A stretch of DNA of 64,000 nt from Parus major (taxonomy: Eukaryota; Chordata; Aves; Passeriformes; Paridae). Positions 51,201 through 62,441 of the stretch are shown here, piece by piece. Within the stretch, counting starts at the first letter, position 1, and every line of letters starts with the position of its first letter. A program made the translations under genes and the position numbers. Under the pieces are notes generated by a model. It saw only the letters and a list, made by a program, of their open reading frames with translations, was not told where the DNA came from and did not search any database. The stretch spans positions 7,529,321 through 7,593,320 of the forward strand of contig NC_031770.1 in the NCBI RefSeq assembly GCF_001522545.3. Direction: 5' to 3'.

Positions 51201-52929
51201 TCACCCAGGCCTCAGAATACATTTTGTTAAAGGGTTTATCTTGGAAAGGAGGAGAAAATCTAGCAATAGAGCTGAAAATGAGGTGGTTTAGATAGAAAAC
51301 ATGCACAGATTTCTTGTGTGAGAGGCTGAATGTCCTCACTTGTCCTCTTGAAAAGGTAAAACTGAACAAGTCATGATTTATCTAGTGCCTGAGGTCTTCA
51401 GCTGAGAGTGAGGAGTTCTAGGTTCTAATCACTTTTCCAAGACCCTGCTTTATTTTTTATCCAGTGACTCCTGATTATAAAGTGCATAAACAGTTCTTTT
51501 CACCCAGTCTATGCTTTAGGTTGTTGCAGGCTATGGGATTTCAGCATTGCATTTCTGGACTTGGTTAAACTTTATCTCCTTGAAGCTTTAAACCCTCCTT
51601 GGAATATAGTACTAGTGTACATTGGGTCAAAAGCCTCAGACACAGTACCTAAGATTTAGTTGGTGAAGTCAGAAGGAGATTTCAGGAGATTTCAAAATTG
51701 AGTTAGGGACACATTTTGCTAAGGTTGCTTGAAAATGGAGGTTTGAGGGCTTGTATAAGTTTCATGCTCTTGAAAACTTTATTCATATTTAGAGAGCCAT
51801 GCTTTTTACTCCTCTTATGCTGCTAGACTTTTCATTAATGGCTTTCACATATAACTCAATAGTTTTAGTAAAAAAAAAAAAACAACTTTAAAAATATTTT
51901 TTCAAATTCCACAGGCCAACGAGCCAACCCAGTATGCATTGAAGTGATAAAAAAACCTGGTCTTACAGCTGTCATGCAACAAATGAAGATGAGTTATAAC
52001 CCACTGTGTTGGCCCTGGCAGAAAGATTTGAGAGGGTGACTGTGAAGGGGAGAAACACCAGGGCTAGCATTGTTTTATAGAAGCTTTGAAGTAGGCTGAG
52101 TCCTTCAGCTGGAGAAACTGAGCATCTGGTTATTGACTGTGTTTATTTCTACAGTAGTAAACAGAAGAGTTGAGACTAAAGTCAGAACAAAATCTCTAGA
52201 TTGCCTGACACATTGTGCACATTTTGAGCAGCATGGCTGGTGCCACCTCAGTGAGGCTGTATATTTATTTCACCAGCTTTTAGAGTATTACCCATGCAGG
52301 AAAGAGCTCAGGAGACAAGCACTGGAAGATTTAAAGCAATGCCACCTAGTGCTAAAATTAAATCCCCCGAAATAAATAAATTTTAATTTTTGCAGGCTGT
52401 AGGGTTTTTTTATTTCTTTACTTTTTTGGCAATTCCACTTGTTAGCATAAAACTTGGACATCAGAAAAATCACCTTGAGGCATAGGTAGAGGATTTGCAA
52501 TTGTGGCTCATATCTCACTGAGAGTAGCAGGGAGAGCTGACCAGGAGGAGCCCTCTCACCCCACTTCTCCTGTCTTATATCAGTTAGTGGCTGGATGCTG
52601 ATACCATTTCTTAGCAGGAGGGTGTGCATCTGAATTTGACCATTTTTAGCCTTTGATGCCTGATTGTGAATCATTTTTCCCCCACAACAGCTGTTTGAAT
52701 AAGGTGACCATCTGTTCCTTATTAAAAATAATTTTAAAAAAAATCCGTTTTTCAGTGTTGTTCAGCCTATATCAGTTTAATATAAGGATGTACTTTGTCC
52801 CACATTTTGGCAGTGATCACACAGAGGAGTCTATAAAAAGATACAATGATTTGATAAAACCCATGATTGTTGCATAGGAAATAGAACATTTCAGGTTTTC
52901 CTTTTCCAGTGCTCATTTTTCTGGTTGTT

Positions 52930-52931
<2 letters not shown>

Positions 52932-52964
<33 letters not shown>
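52932..52964 (-). repeat. 33-base homopolymer (T33 plus strand, A33 minus strand)
   Basis: A pure 33-base T run. Read on the minus strand it is A33 preceded by an AATAAA hexamer (plus 52977-52982) 12 bases upstream, so it may be the genomic copy of a poly(A) tail. Confidence 0.95.
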
Positions 52965-53242
52965 CACAGATTTCTTTTTATTTTTGTATTTTCTGGTCAT
53001 ACAAAGAGGTATTCAATATCTGCAAAGAAATACTGTGGCCCTTTCAGAACAAAAAATTATTAGGACAGTTCTACATTATGTACTTCCATAAGAAGACAGA
53101 ATGGATATATTTCCCACTGAGACTATTTTTGTCTCTTGAAGCCCTTCATGATGTTGGTGACCTTTCTGCTAAATTTCTTCATGGAAGGTATCACCATGTC
53201 TCAGAGATGGCTCCTGAGAGTAACCTGAACAGGATATGACTA
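52965..53242 (-). pseudogene. Possible processed retrocopy of an unidentified mRNA 3' end (minus strand)
   Basis: Reading the minus strand from 53239 downward, a 38-codon frame runs to a TAG at 53123-53125 and is broken once by TGA. Its last 24 codons start with ATG and are rich in Lys and Arg (including KKFSRKVTNIMKGFKR). About 140 bases of AT-rich sequence follow, then AATAAA (plus 52977-52982), 12 bases, and A33. This is the layout of a 5'-truncated reverse-transcribed mRNA: coding tail, 3' UTR, polyadenylation signal, poly(A). I do not recognise the protein. I found no convincing target-site duplication next to the A tract. The alternative is an ordinary poly(A) microsatellite with a chance AATAAA. 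Confidence 0.35.
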
Positions 53243-55546
53243 AAAGAACCTGCCAAAACAAGCCTTTGGGAAAAACAGCAATCTACATTTGGAGAGCCAG
53301 ATACTCCCTCTCATTCCTTTTTTAAAAATAGTGATCCATGGCTCTGCCAAGACCAGTGTCTTATCATAAATAGTGGGTAAGATATATGTACAAAGGCAAA
53401 CCTGTCTTAAAAACCTGACTTTTATATCTTTTTAGTCACTGATGCAGCTCTACTCCCATCAAGAGATAAGGATTGCAAGGAACTATAAACTATTGAGAAG
53501 TCTCTTGAAAGGCCCCCCACCTTGAAGCCAGCATGGTGGTTGTGATGGAAAATGGGTTCTCACTTTTTGAAATTTGGTCATGTAGCAAAGTAAAAACAAA
53601 ATCAAAATGACACCCAAACCACACAGTAAAATAAATTTCAGTTTTCCCATATTAAGGTGTTTATTGAAGACTTGCGTTCTCATCTGTTCCTTAAGGCTTC
53701 TTTATTTACTACAGGTGAAATAAAGATGTAGCCATACACCAGGTTGTTGTAGGAGTTTTGAAATTAATTCTTGAGCACAGCCTGCACAAGCTTTTGTTGT
53801 GTTCATTATAGTTATCTTAGAGAAGAAATAGTAGCAGGTAATGCATTTCTTTGTGAACAGAATGATGATAGGAGAGGTATTTAGGAGCCAAGTAATGTTT
53901 TTTTTTTCTAGTGATTCACTTCTTTATATTTTTTTCTTTTTTTTCCTTACTGAAAACTTGCTTTTTAAATTCAGACTGTGTAGTGGCTTTTTGGTGAATT
54001 GTTTAGGAAGACATGACACTGCTTAGCATGACAATATGCATACACTTCTTAATGATTTGGAAAAGGACAGCACTACAGAAACAAAGGTGGAGGAATAGAT
54101 GTGTTTGTTTTCATGCTAAAAATCCAGACAAAATTATTTCTGCCAGAGGAGAATTTCAAAGAATAGACAGCTTTGTTATCCATTTGTATGGCTTTGCTTT
54201 TAGAAAATCCTCCATTTTTCTTTACAAAAGGTTGTTTATTGCTATTGTCTACTGCATAAGCACTTCATAACCTCTGAGTGGAATTAAGTTTCCTTGTCCA
54301 GTCTCAGAAATGATTACATCAGATGAGAGATGGAGGGAAAAAGCCGAGTTTTCATTTCTCCCTTTGCCTTTCCCATTGCTAAAAGCAAACAGCTTTTTGT
54401 GGCACAGCTGGTGACAGAGGGCTGGGGTGGGGGGTGGTGGCAGCCCAACCTCAATCTTACCATGCCAGTACATGGCACACTGACTCTCCTGACTCCCAAG
54501 CCAGTGTCTCTGTCTGCAGCATCCTCTGTGCTTTGTTTCACAGCTTTTAGGTTGTGCCTGCATTCCAGATTCAGTCCCTACCAGGGGTGCAAAAACACCA
54601 CTGGTTTCTAGGAAAAGCTTTTGAGGCAGAGGCTGGGAATGAGGCATCCAAATATGACAAAACTGGAGAGGTGGCTATGCAGAGATCCTGAAGAAAACGA
54701 ATCTCAACAGGGGAAAACATCTAGTAACTTAAAACTGATATTTTGGTGTGATGCTTTAAGCTATTTTGTGGATTTTCTTTTAATTCCTGCTGACATGAAG
54801 GAAAAGCTGCTGGTCTGTAGTCTTTTCCAGGGTGGGAGGTGAACTGCAGGTGTGTGAAATCAGTACTAGGAAGATCACAGGCTAATTCACCTCAGTCATT
54901 AACCAAACACCTTAACTCTGGCAGTACTTGGCAGCTGAATTTCGAGAAAGTTGATCAAAGCTGCCCAGCAGAGATGGTGGAGATAATTTACTTGGATTTG
55001 CCTGTGCTTCTCAATGGGCTGCAAAGCTTTAATTTACAATAGAAAATACTGAGACTTTGTAAGTGCCAGCAAAATTATATTTCTACAAAGAAGTTGTGAT
55101 ATGTTTTTTTTCCTGTCAACAAGTAGAGCAAAGTTAGTAGTGGAAGAGTTTAATTTGCCTTTCAGAAACTTGAAATCTCAAAGTTAAACTTGAAAGAAAC
55201 CTATATTTATCTGGATATATGGTGCCACATCTCTAATTTATGAACACAAAATTAAGTCTGTTCATAGAAAGCTTTTAGCTCAGATAGGGACTACTTGTTT
55301 TATTTTCAGTCTTACCTTTATAAGCTAATTTTCTGTGATCATTCCTCTTGGTTTTTCTTTAAAATGAAATTCTAAAAAAATGGATTATGGATTTTCTTCT
55401 GAGTTGTTATTTTTGGTTGGAAGCAAAGCTTGAGATTTTAATGCATGGAAATAAAAAAAAAATATAAACATACCATGTTTCATATAGATGACTGCTAACT
55501 GCTAAGTTAAAATTTATCAAACCTTCTGTGGGGAGCATAACACGTT

Positions 55547-55574
55547 TGAATGAATAAATGAATGAATGAATGAA
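55547..55574 (+). repeat. (TGAA)n tetranucleotide, seven units
   Basis: TGAATGAATAAATGAATGAA continues to 55574, with one variant unit (TAAA). Confidence 0.9.
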
Positions 55575-58500
55575 GTCTAAAATGAAAAGGAAACAGTAAA
55601 TACAAGATTTTTCAACATTTTTTATTACTAATCAAACACCCTGAAAAAATGTCATGGAACTGTCAACACTACATCTGAGTTATGATTGCAATAAATTGCA
55701 TTTTTGGGGACAGCTGTTTTGTTTTGTTGCTTGAGCCAAATGTTCACTATTAGTGTTCTACCGAAGTTGAAGAATTATTATTATTTATGTCCCACCTGTA
55801 TGCTGTCACTGATTCCTCTCTGTCCAGGAGATCAGTTGCAAAGGCTCAAAAAGTTGAACAAAATGTAATTACTGCATTCTATTTCTCAGCCTTTCTGTAA
55901 ATAATGTGAGACACAGTTGGGAGCTTCTGGAAGCAAAGTTAGATTGGTTAGTAATTGATGAAACTTTCATCACCTGTGTGGGTGGACTTCTTGGAGATCA
56001 AGTTTCTGGATCTTTTGATGTTTTGTTTTGAATTCCATTTTCAATCTTTTTTTTTTCTGTCCCTAACTCCACATATCCAGTCATTTTCCTTTGCCCAATT
56101 ATTCTCATGGTCAACAGACATCTTTTTACCTTGGATTTCTTGTACACTTTTCCCTATGTCTGTTGGCTTTTGGTTTTGTTTTGGGGTTTTTTTTTAATGC
56201 TAGTATTTCCAGGTCTTGCTTAGAAGCTTTCTCTCACCCATTGTTATCTTCTAAAATGTCACTGAGACCATCTGCTCCAGACTGGCTCTGCTGAGAAATT
56301 CTAATTCTCTAAGATCATTTGCACAGGCATTATTTTTCCAGACAGACCGTCTTCAACAAAGACTCAGGAGCAGAAAAAGCAAACAAGTCTGGCAAAAGTG
56401 GCAAGCATATCCTTTTAAAAGAAATGAACCACATATTTTCATTACTTTTAATACTTCTTTGCCATAGCTGCCTAAGTTGAACATTTGTCTACGTGCATAT
56501 TAAGCAGTAGCTAAGAGTCAGATTCAGGAAACAACTTCTGTGCATGGATAATCATATTCCCAATTAGCAAACAGACATGTACATGCCATAGTCTCTTGAG
56601 GCTTTCAGCACAGGCCTAACCTCAAACCCTTCTTTCAAGGGCTTTTTTTTCTCTTTAGTAAATGTATATTTTACCTGTAAGCTGTTTCTCTCTGGTGATT
56701 TTGGATTGTACCCTTGTTAAGTGTAGGAGATTATGCTCACTGGTTATCTCAATAGTTTTCACTTCCCTGTCAGGTACCATGTTGCTTAACAGCCCCTCTG
56801 GTCCTTATGTCTGGGAGTAATAAATCAAAGAAAACCCAAACTGCTTGAAGAGGTGATTACACCCTTCCTTCTCCTCTTCTCTTTGCTCAGCCCTGCTGGC
56901 CTGCAGGCAATGGGTGCTGAAAACTACACTCTTTACTCTCTGCATTATCATGTCACTAAATTAGTACATGTTCACTCTGACACTTGGCAGTAAAACACTT
57001 GCATAGATAAAAGTGTATTGAAAAGATTCTGCTTGCAACCTAAAGTTTATGTAACTAGCAGCTGTGGAATAGGCTCCCAGTTTCCACATGTCTTTTAACT
57101 TTGAAAGATCCATGCAGTTTTACGTGGTAATGGTGCAAAATATTTTATTCTTAGTCATAATTCCTGTGTCTGGTAACTGCTAACCTTCCTGGGCTTAGAT
57201 ATAGATCTTAGATATAGAAGGAGTCCCTGCTGTAGCCCTCTGTCTTCAGTAACAGCATTTAACATAACATGCAACAGATCAGGAGCTTTTGCCTATAAAC
57301 AATGCTGCCATTGTTAATATATTTGTAACAGTAATAAAGTATTTTGATAGGATAAAACAATGAAAATGGTCAGGGAAGTATTTTTAAATAGGGAAAATGA
57401 TCTTGAAGTCATCTAAGATAAATGTATCCCAAGCTCTTTGGTCTGGAGCCTCCACACAGAAACACTGCTGTTGCTTGGCTTCATCATGCTTGGCTTTGCT
57501 GCAGTAACTCATACATCCATCTTCCCATCATTGTACTAAAATGGCCTAGATGTGTTTGATGAAAATGCTCTTTAAGACAGTCATGGCTGATTACCAAATC
57601 AGCCCAAAGTGGATTGTAGCTGTGCTGTCTGAACTCATTTACTGTGGTTTCTGCTTTGCCTTGCTCATACCTATGCTTCATTATCAAAACAAACCAATTA
57701 AAACTTGATTTATACACTGTCATAAGATGATCCACAGCAATGCTAACAGACAGATATACTGTTAGAGAGCTTCTAGAATCCTTAAGAGACTTTGACCCTG
57801 TAGCTGTAGTGGCCAACCCAGCAGGGAATTTTTCAGCTCCTATGGCATTTCCTCATAGCCTTTCACTCCATTCTCTTCATTCTGTACATTCAGTTATTCA
57901 TGTTGTCTTGTGTTCCTGGTAGACAGACAATATAAACTTTATATTCTTCTATATTCTCTAGTTTTTGCTTTTACTCATATAGGTCTGATTATCCCCTGAC
58001 CTAAATAAAATCGTCAGATGAAACTGTTTCACTTGCTTTCAACTGTGGCCTTTTAAACTATGCATCCAGTTCCTTTCTTCGGAAATCTCTTCTCAAGCCT
58101 TTTTAATCCCATTTCTGTTCCTCTAAATGTAGGTATTACCTTTGAGCCTGCTCCAGAGTCCACTGAAAGCATATATGCACACTTCCACAGCTTCAGAAAG
58201 GTTTAAGGGAGACTCGGAGTTGTGCCAGAGGATGCTTATGTGTTTTGTTCTCTCATAACACAAAATTCAATTATTGCAATATTCTGTTTCCAGCTCTTCA
58301 GAGCACTACTGCTCATGTATCTGCTAGGATGAATGATTAAAGATGAAAGCAATGAAAATCTTGGACTTAGGATTCTGTTTACTTCCACAGCAAAGAAATG
58401 AATTCTTGCAACTTTCTCTGACATACTGGTCTCTTGGCATGGCACCATCGTGTGCAGCCCCCAGGAAAAGAAACACCTCCTTTAAAGTTAGTACTTCATT

Positions 58501-59274
58501 GACCTCATAGTGAAAGCCATTTAAGTGTTGTAAAATAATTGTAGAAATTTAATGGTTCTTTAAAAATGTAGTCAGCAATCCATTTGGGAACTACAATTTT
58601 TAAACTACTTTCAATTTTTAGAGCACTGCTGTAGTTTTCACTGGTAAAGCTAGAATTGTTGTTTATTTGCCTTCTGTTAGACAAGCCAGAATTTATGGGG
58701 GAACCTTAGTCTGTTTTATTGAACTACCTGATGAAATTGAAAAAAATTATAGTTTTTTTGATCCATTGTATCTATGACATCGCTTGTGTCTGGGAGACCT
58801 TTAATATTGTGTGACATGTCAGTAAATAAATAGGACACAAAAATCAAAATGGCCTTTATGACATAGACTTAAAACTGATTAAATGCTAGGTCCTTAAGTA
58901 TAATTACAAACTGGGAATCATTGCTGGAGTTGATTTGATTCTGCAGAGCTTCCAAAGGACTGAGGCCAAGAAATTATATCTGCAAAATCTTGCTAATCCA
59001 GTACATCAATATAAACTTCTTACTAATAAAGTGAGTAGGTTAAAGAAGAAAGCCATAAAGCATGAAAGAGATTAGTGCTGAGTGATCTGTATTGCTGGGA
59101 AAGCTCCATGCAGGTAAATGATGTGTATTTTGACCAAGCAGAGTAATCAATATCTAGGTACAAACACTGTTGGCCATGCAGGATACCTGTCCTAGAGAGC
59201 AGCAGGCCTGAAGAGGGCTCAGGGAGGATGAGAGGTCTGAGAGTCAGCGTTAGCATCCCTGCACATCGGGGAGG

Positions 59275-59295
59275 CTCAGCAGCACGGAGCCTGAA
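59275..59295 (+). promoter_or_regulatory. Partial RE1/NRSE-like motif 3 kb upstream of PCSK2
   Basis: CTCAGCAGCACGGA resembles the 5' two thirds of the REST site (TTCAGCACCACGGA, two mismatches), but the following GCCTGAA does not match the second half CAGCGCC. REST silences neuroendocrine genes outside neurons and endocrine cells, so the position is suggestive. The match is incomplete. Confidence 0.2.
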
Positions 59296-59341
59296 TGAAA
59301 CCCTCAGCTGGTGAAAGACTGGGTATCCAGTAGGAATAGAG

Positions 59342-59453
59342 TTGTGATGTAACATCAATTTAACACTGGCCTGACCTCTGCTGAAAAAATATCTGAATTG
59401 TGATGTAACATCCATTTAAGACTGGCCTGACCTCTGCTTTAAAAACATCTGAT
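59342..59453 (+). repeat. Tandem duplication, two copies of a 56-bp unit
   Basis: TTGTGATGTAACATC begins at 59342 and again at 59398. Each copy continues through TGGCCTGACCTCTGCT to an A-rich end with ATCTGA. A handful of substitutions separate the copies, so the duplication is not very recent. Neither copy matches a repeat I recognise. Confidence 0.9.
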
Positions 59454-61689
59454 TCAGCTACAGTTCACAATTCAAGGAATAAAAATATTTATGGGAATGG
59501 TTGAAGGGATGGGAAATATGCCTTACAGTAAGACATTCAAGGGAGTGTTAACTGTATGTCTTCATCATCACAATCTTAAAACTCATCTGGAGAAAATAAT
59601 AGTTCAGCAGTTCCACGAAAAAATTCATAGTAAAACAAAAACTAGAAGTCAATGTAGAACTGATCACCATTTTAAAGGGAGGCAGAGATATAACTTTTTA
59701 CAAATGACTGTAAGCAGTCATTGAAACATTTCCCCAGTGGCTGTAATAGATCAGTCTTGACTGTTAATTCAATGTTTGTATGCTTAGGAAAAAAAAAGAC
59801 TACGGACCAGATGCAAGAATTAATGCCAATAAGCCCTACACTTAACATAAAGGTTAGAAATCCCAGTGGTACTGTCTAGTCTTAAACTTCTGTAGTCATC
59901 AACACAATGACTATTTTTCTTTAAATTGCTGCTTTTGATGTTTTCTTTTCTTGGTGTTTAGACTGTACTTCTTAAACCAGTCTTTCCTAAACTAATCCAT
60001 TTTAAATTTTTTATTATTTTTTTAACATCACATAGACAAAACCATCAAAGCTTGCCATTGCAAGGATTACGAGCTATGGACAGTGGCTGCTCCCTTGCTG
60101 GCAATGTCCCTTCAATGGCACCAGCTTGCAGAGCAGCACTGACAGGTGGCAGCTGGGGCTGTCAGAACATGCACACCAAATTATTTAGTCACACCCCTCA
60201 CCCAGACCTGTGTTATGGTCCTCAGTTCTGAATGCGTGCAGGATCTTGCCTTGCTGGTTAGAGGGAGCCAGGAGGGCTGCTCCACTGTCTTTGTTACTGA
60301 TGTTCCCCTTTCTATGAATAGAATAAAAAGAGGTGTGTCAACCGAGGGAAGAGCTCTGGGGAAAGAGAAACCTACATACCTAAAATGCCTTTCCCTTACT
60401 TTTATTTTCCTTTTGTTTCTGATACCAAGGATGGGAACCAGTAGGACCTCCACTGGCTGCCAAGCAGTCACCAGTGGGTGTTTCTGACACAGGAGCTCAC
60501 AAGCCCCAAGTTACCTGGAAATGCTTTAATAATGGAAAGATATTGTAAGGAGAGGTGTTGCTGACTATTAGTGAAAACAAACAACTTGGTTTAAAGAAAT
60601 AATATATAGAGCTGTTTTTAACGACTATCTCTTCTTAGAACAAGCACCTAAAAGCTGAATTCTACCAACATTAATACTAAGCTCTTAATGAGACTTCAAA
60701 GCTGTTTTCTTTCTCTACTGTGCCATTTCTCATGTTTTACCTTTCCCTCATGTTTGATGTTTTTTTCAACATCAGTCATTCATTTACAACACTTCTGTTG
60801 ATGTAACCGGGCTTTGGATTAGGCTTCAAGTTGCCATTTCCTTTCTGTTTGAATAGGGATTTCTTTTATCCAGAGGAAAGAAATCAATAATTTGTCATGA
60901 CAAACCAATGCTCATTTGGATTCACAATTATGTGGTCAGCTCTTCTGCTGTTTTCTAAAGCATTTTAGGATAATGGAAGAAGAGCCTTGTTTGTGATTTT
61001 TGATGTTTTCCTTTGTTTTCCCTGATTTATTTAACATCTGTACTCCATTTGACCATTTGCTGGGCAGTTTACTGTAAATCTATAATTTTGTTTGTTTTAA
61101 AGATGATTGTGCTTTCTGTGTCCCAAGTCTTTCCCAGGGGATCATTTAGGGATCCATCAAAGGATTAACCTTTGGTATGACAAATTAACAGATGTATCCG
61201 TGGGAGAAAGCTAAACTATACTTTGCCATAAACTTGCATAATGTGTACTGCTCCTTTCCAATCATAGTTTTGCAGATGGCAGATTACAGAACCGAGCTCC
61301 CATTCTTTTTAGGCGCTGCTACCTCTGCAATCCCACCAGGGCATGGAACACTCTCAATCCTTGGCTGTCTCAGGGCAGGGAAGGCCCAGGTACTTTCCTG
61401 CCCGTCATGCCTGGGGATGGCTGAGGGAGCCTGGGCACCTGTGTGTTCCTGAGCATCCTGCCGCTACAGACTGGGAGTCAGGGCAGGGTGAGGAGCCCTG
61501 AACCTGAGGATTTCCTCTGGCTTTGCCCTATCACTGCTTGACCACCTCCCTGTCCCTTCGCTTTTGTATAAAGAGGGATAAAGGACAGGTGGCTGATGGC
61601 CCTGTGAGCAGCTGGCGAAGGGTTCTGGCTAGAACGGGAGGTCTGGGGGGAACTCCAGGTATTTTGTGCTCGCTGGGTCAAAGAGAGAA
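59454..61689. other. PCSK2-proximal upstream sequence
   Basis: AT-rich up to about 61300, then GC content rises steadily toward the CpG island. No exon could be identified. An additional upstream untranslated exon cannot be excluded from sequence alone. Confidence 0.6.
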
Positions 61690-61928
61690 AAGCTGGGTGC
61701 CGGCCCCGGCGGTGAGGTTCTTGACAAAGTCTTTCGTTCTCCTGTCCCCACAGCCACCCGCCTATGGGCTCCAGCTCCGGGGTGCCTGCCCCCCTCAGCG
61801 ACCTTCCCCCTCAGCCGCCGGGGAAGCGCAGCCGGAGGGGCTCGGCACGGCCGGGCTGGAGGTAGGAGGGGGCAGCTGCGCGCTGCACTCGGGGGGTGCG
61901 GCTTTGTAGGGGCAGGACTGTGGAAGGT

Positions 61929-61957
61929 GGGAGTGAGGCGTGGGTGGGGTGTTGGGG
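61929..61957 (+). other. Putative G-quadruplex motif in the PCSK2 promoter
   Basis: Four G-runs occur at 61929-61931, 61942-61944, 61946-61949 and 61954-61957, separated by loops of 10, 1 and 4 bases. The first loop is long, so the motif is weaker than a canonical one. It overlaps the EGR-like site. Confidence 0.35.
61938..61947 (+). promoter_or_regulatory. EGR-like G-rich site GCGTGGGTGG in the PCSK2 promoter
   Basis: GCGTGGGTGG differs by one base from the EGR1 core GCGTGGGCG. The site lies about 320 bp upstream of the ATG, within a G-rich block. The human PC2 promoter has been described as EGR-1 responsive, as far as I recall, so this is a reasonable candidate. A ten-base match in a GC-rich island could also be chance. 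Confidence 0.35.
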
Positions 61958-62010
61958 AGGCGTGCGGAGCGTTCCGGGAGCCGCGGGCCGGGGCGATCCT
62001 CCCCCCCATG

Positions 62011-62015
62011 ATTGG
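62011..62015 (-). promoter_or_regulatory. Inverted CCAAT box (ATTGG), possible NF-Y site
   Basis: GATTGGCAG on the plus strand gives a GCCAATC core on the minus strand, inside the CpG island about 250 bp upstream of the PCSK2 ATG. NF-Y sites usually lie 60-100 bp upstream of transcription starts, which would put the start near 62075-62115. That start position is inference only. Confidence 0.45.
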
Positions 62016-62138
62016 CAGCGCGGCGCGTCCCCCCCCTTCCCCTGGGCTGGTGCTGCCCCTCGGCCGCCACGGAGCCCGCAGCCGCACCGCCCGGCCGGTG
62101 CTCTGCGCGCTGCTCTCCTCTCGCCTCTGCCGCGCTCG

Positions 62139-62176
62139 TTTGTTTTAATTTTTTAATTTTTTTTTTTTTTTTTTTT
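62139..62176 (+). repeat. T-rich tract between the PCSK2 promoter and ATG, ending in T20
   Basis: A T-rich run interrupted by two AA pairs ends in a pure 20-base T tract at 62157-62176. It lies 88 bp before the ATG, inside an otherwise very GC-rich region, probably within the 5' UTR. A homopolymer here is prone to length variation and to sequencing error. Confidence 0.7.
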
Positions 62177-62264
62177 CCGCCCTCCTCCCCTCCCATCTTT
62201 TGGGCGCTTCCCCTCTGGCCCGCCCGCCCGGCGGGCTGCCTCCGCGGGCGCGCAGCGCGGGGCC

Positions 62265-62441
62265 ATGCCGCCGGGGCCGCCGCTGCTTCGGGGCTCCCTC
62301 CTCCTCCTCCTCCTGCACTTCCTCGGCGCCCCGGCCCGCGGAGCCGTCTACACCAACCATTTCTTGGTGGAGCTGCACGACGGGGGCCGGGCGGAGGCCG
62401 AGCGGGTGGCGGCGGAGCACGGCTTCGGCGGGGTGCGGAAG
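62265..62441 (+). CDS. PCSK2: PCSK2 exon 1: signal peptide and start of the propeptide of prohormone convertase 2
   Basis: PC2 is a calcium-dependent subtilisin/kexin-type serine endoprotease. It cuts prohormones and neuropeptide precursors at dibasic sites in dense-core secretory granules. This exon encodes 59 residues. Residues 1-26 look like a signal peptide: a short N-terminus with Arg9, a run of six leucines (12-17), then a small-residue region with likely cleavage after Gly26 (Ala24-x-Gly26). The propeptide then begins VYTNHFLVELH (28-38) and reaches VAAEHGFGGVRK (48-59). This matches the PC2 propeptide motifs NHFLVELH and AAEHGFGVRK as I recall them. PCSK6, furin and PCSK1 share VYTN or the general fold but not these strings. 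The ATG has a purine at -3. The exon ends in phase 0 at AAG followed by GTAAGC, a strong donor. Its 59-codon length agrees with my recollection of the mammalian exon. The signal peptide is much more GC- and Leu/Pro-rich than the human one, and there appears to be one extra Gly (GFGGVRK). Catalytic exons lie outside the window. Confidence 0.93.

Larger units (their letters stand above)
43783..52931. other. Gene-free intergenic sequence
   Basis: No gene was recognised. Two short frames read more protein-like than most (44728-44934 plus, 68 codons; 52133-52375 plus, 80 codons), but neither shows a domain, splice context or homology that I can name. Confidence 0.6.
53243..59341. other. Gene-free intergenic sequence
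   Basis: No gene was recognised. A 132-codon frame (54249-54647, minus) and a 110-codon frame (57484-57816, minus) have opposite-strand competitors and no known domain. The only repeat of note is the TGAA array. Confidence 0.6.

Noticed and set aside
52133..52375. 80-codon frame whose end vaguely resembles a TPR helix pair
   Set aside because: The spacing of consensus residues does not fit a TPR, and there is no second repeat.
57484..57816. 110-codon minus-strand frame
   Set aside because: Reads fairly protein-like, but matches no family I can name and has an overlapping plus-strand frame.
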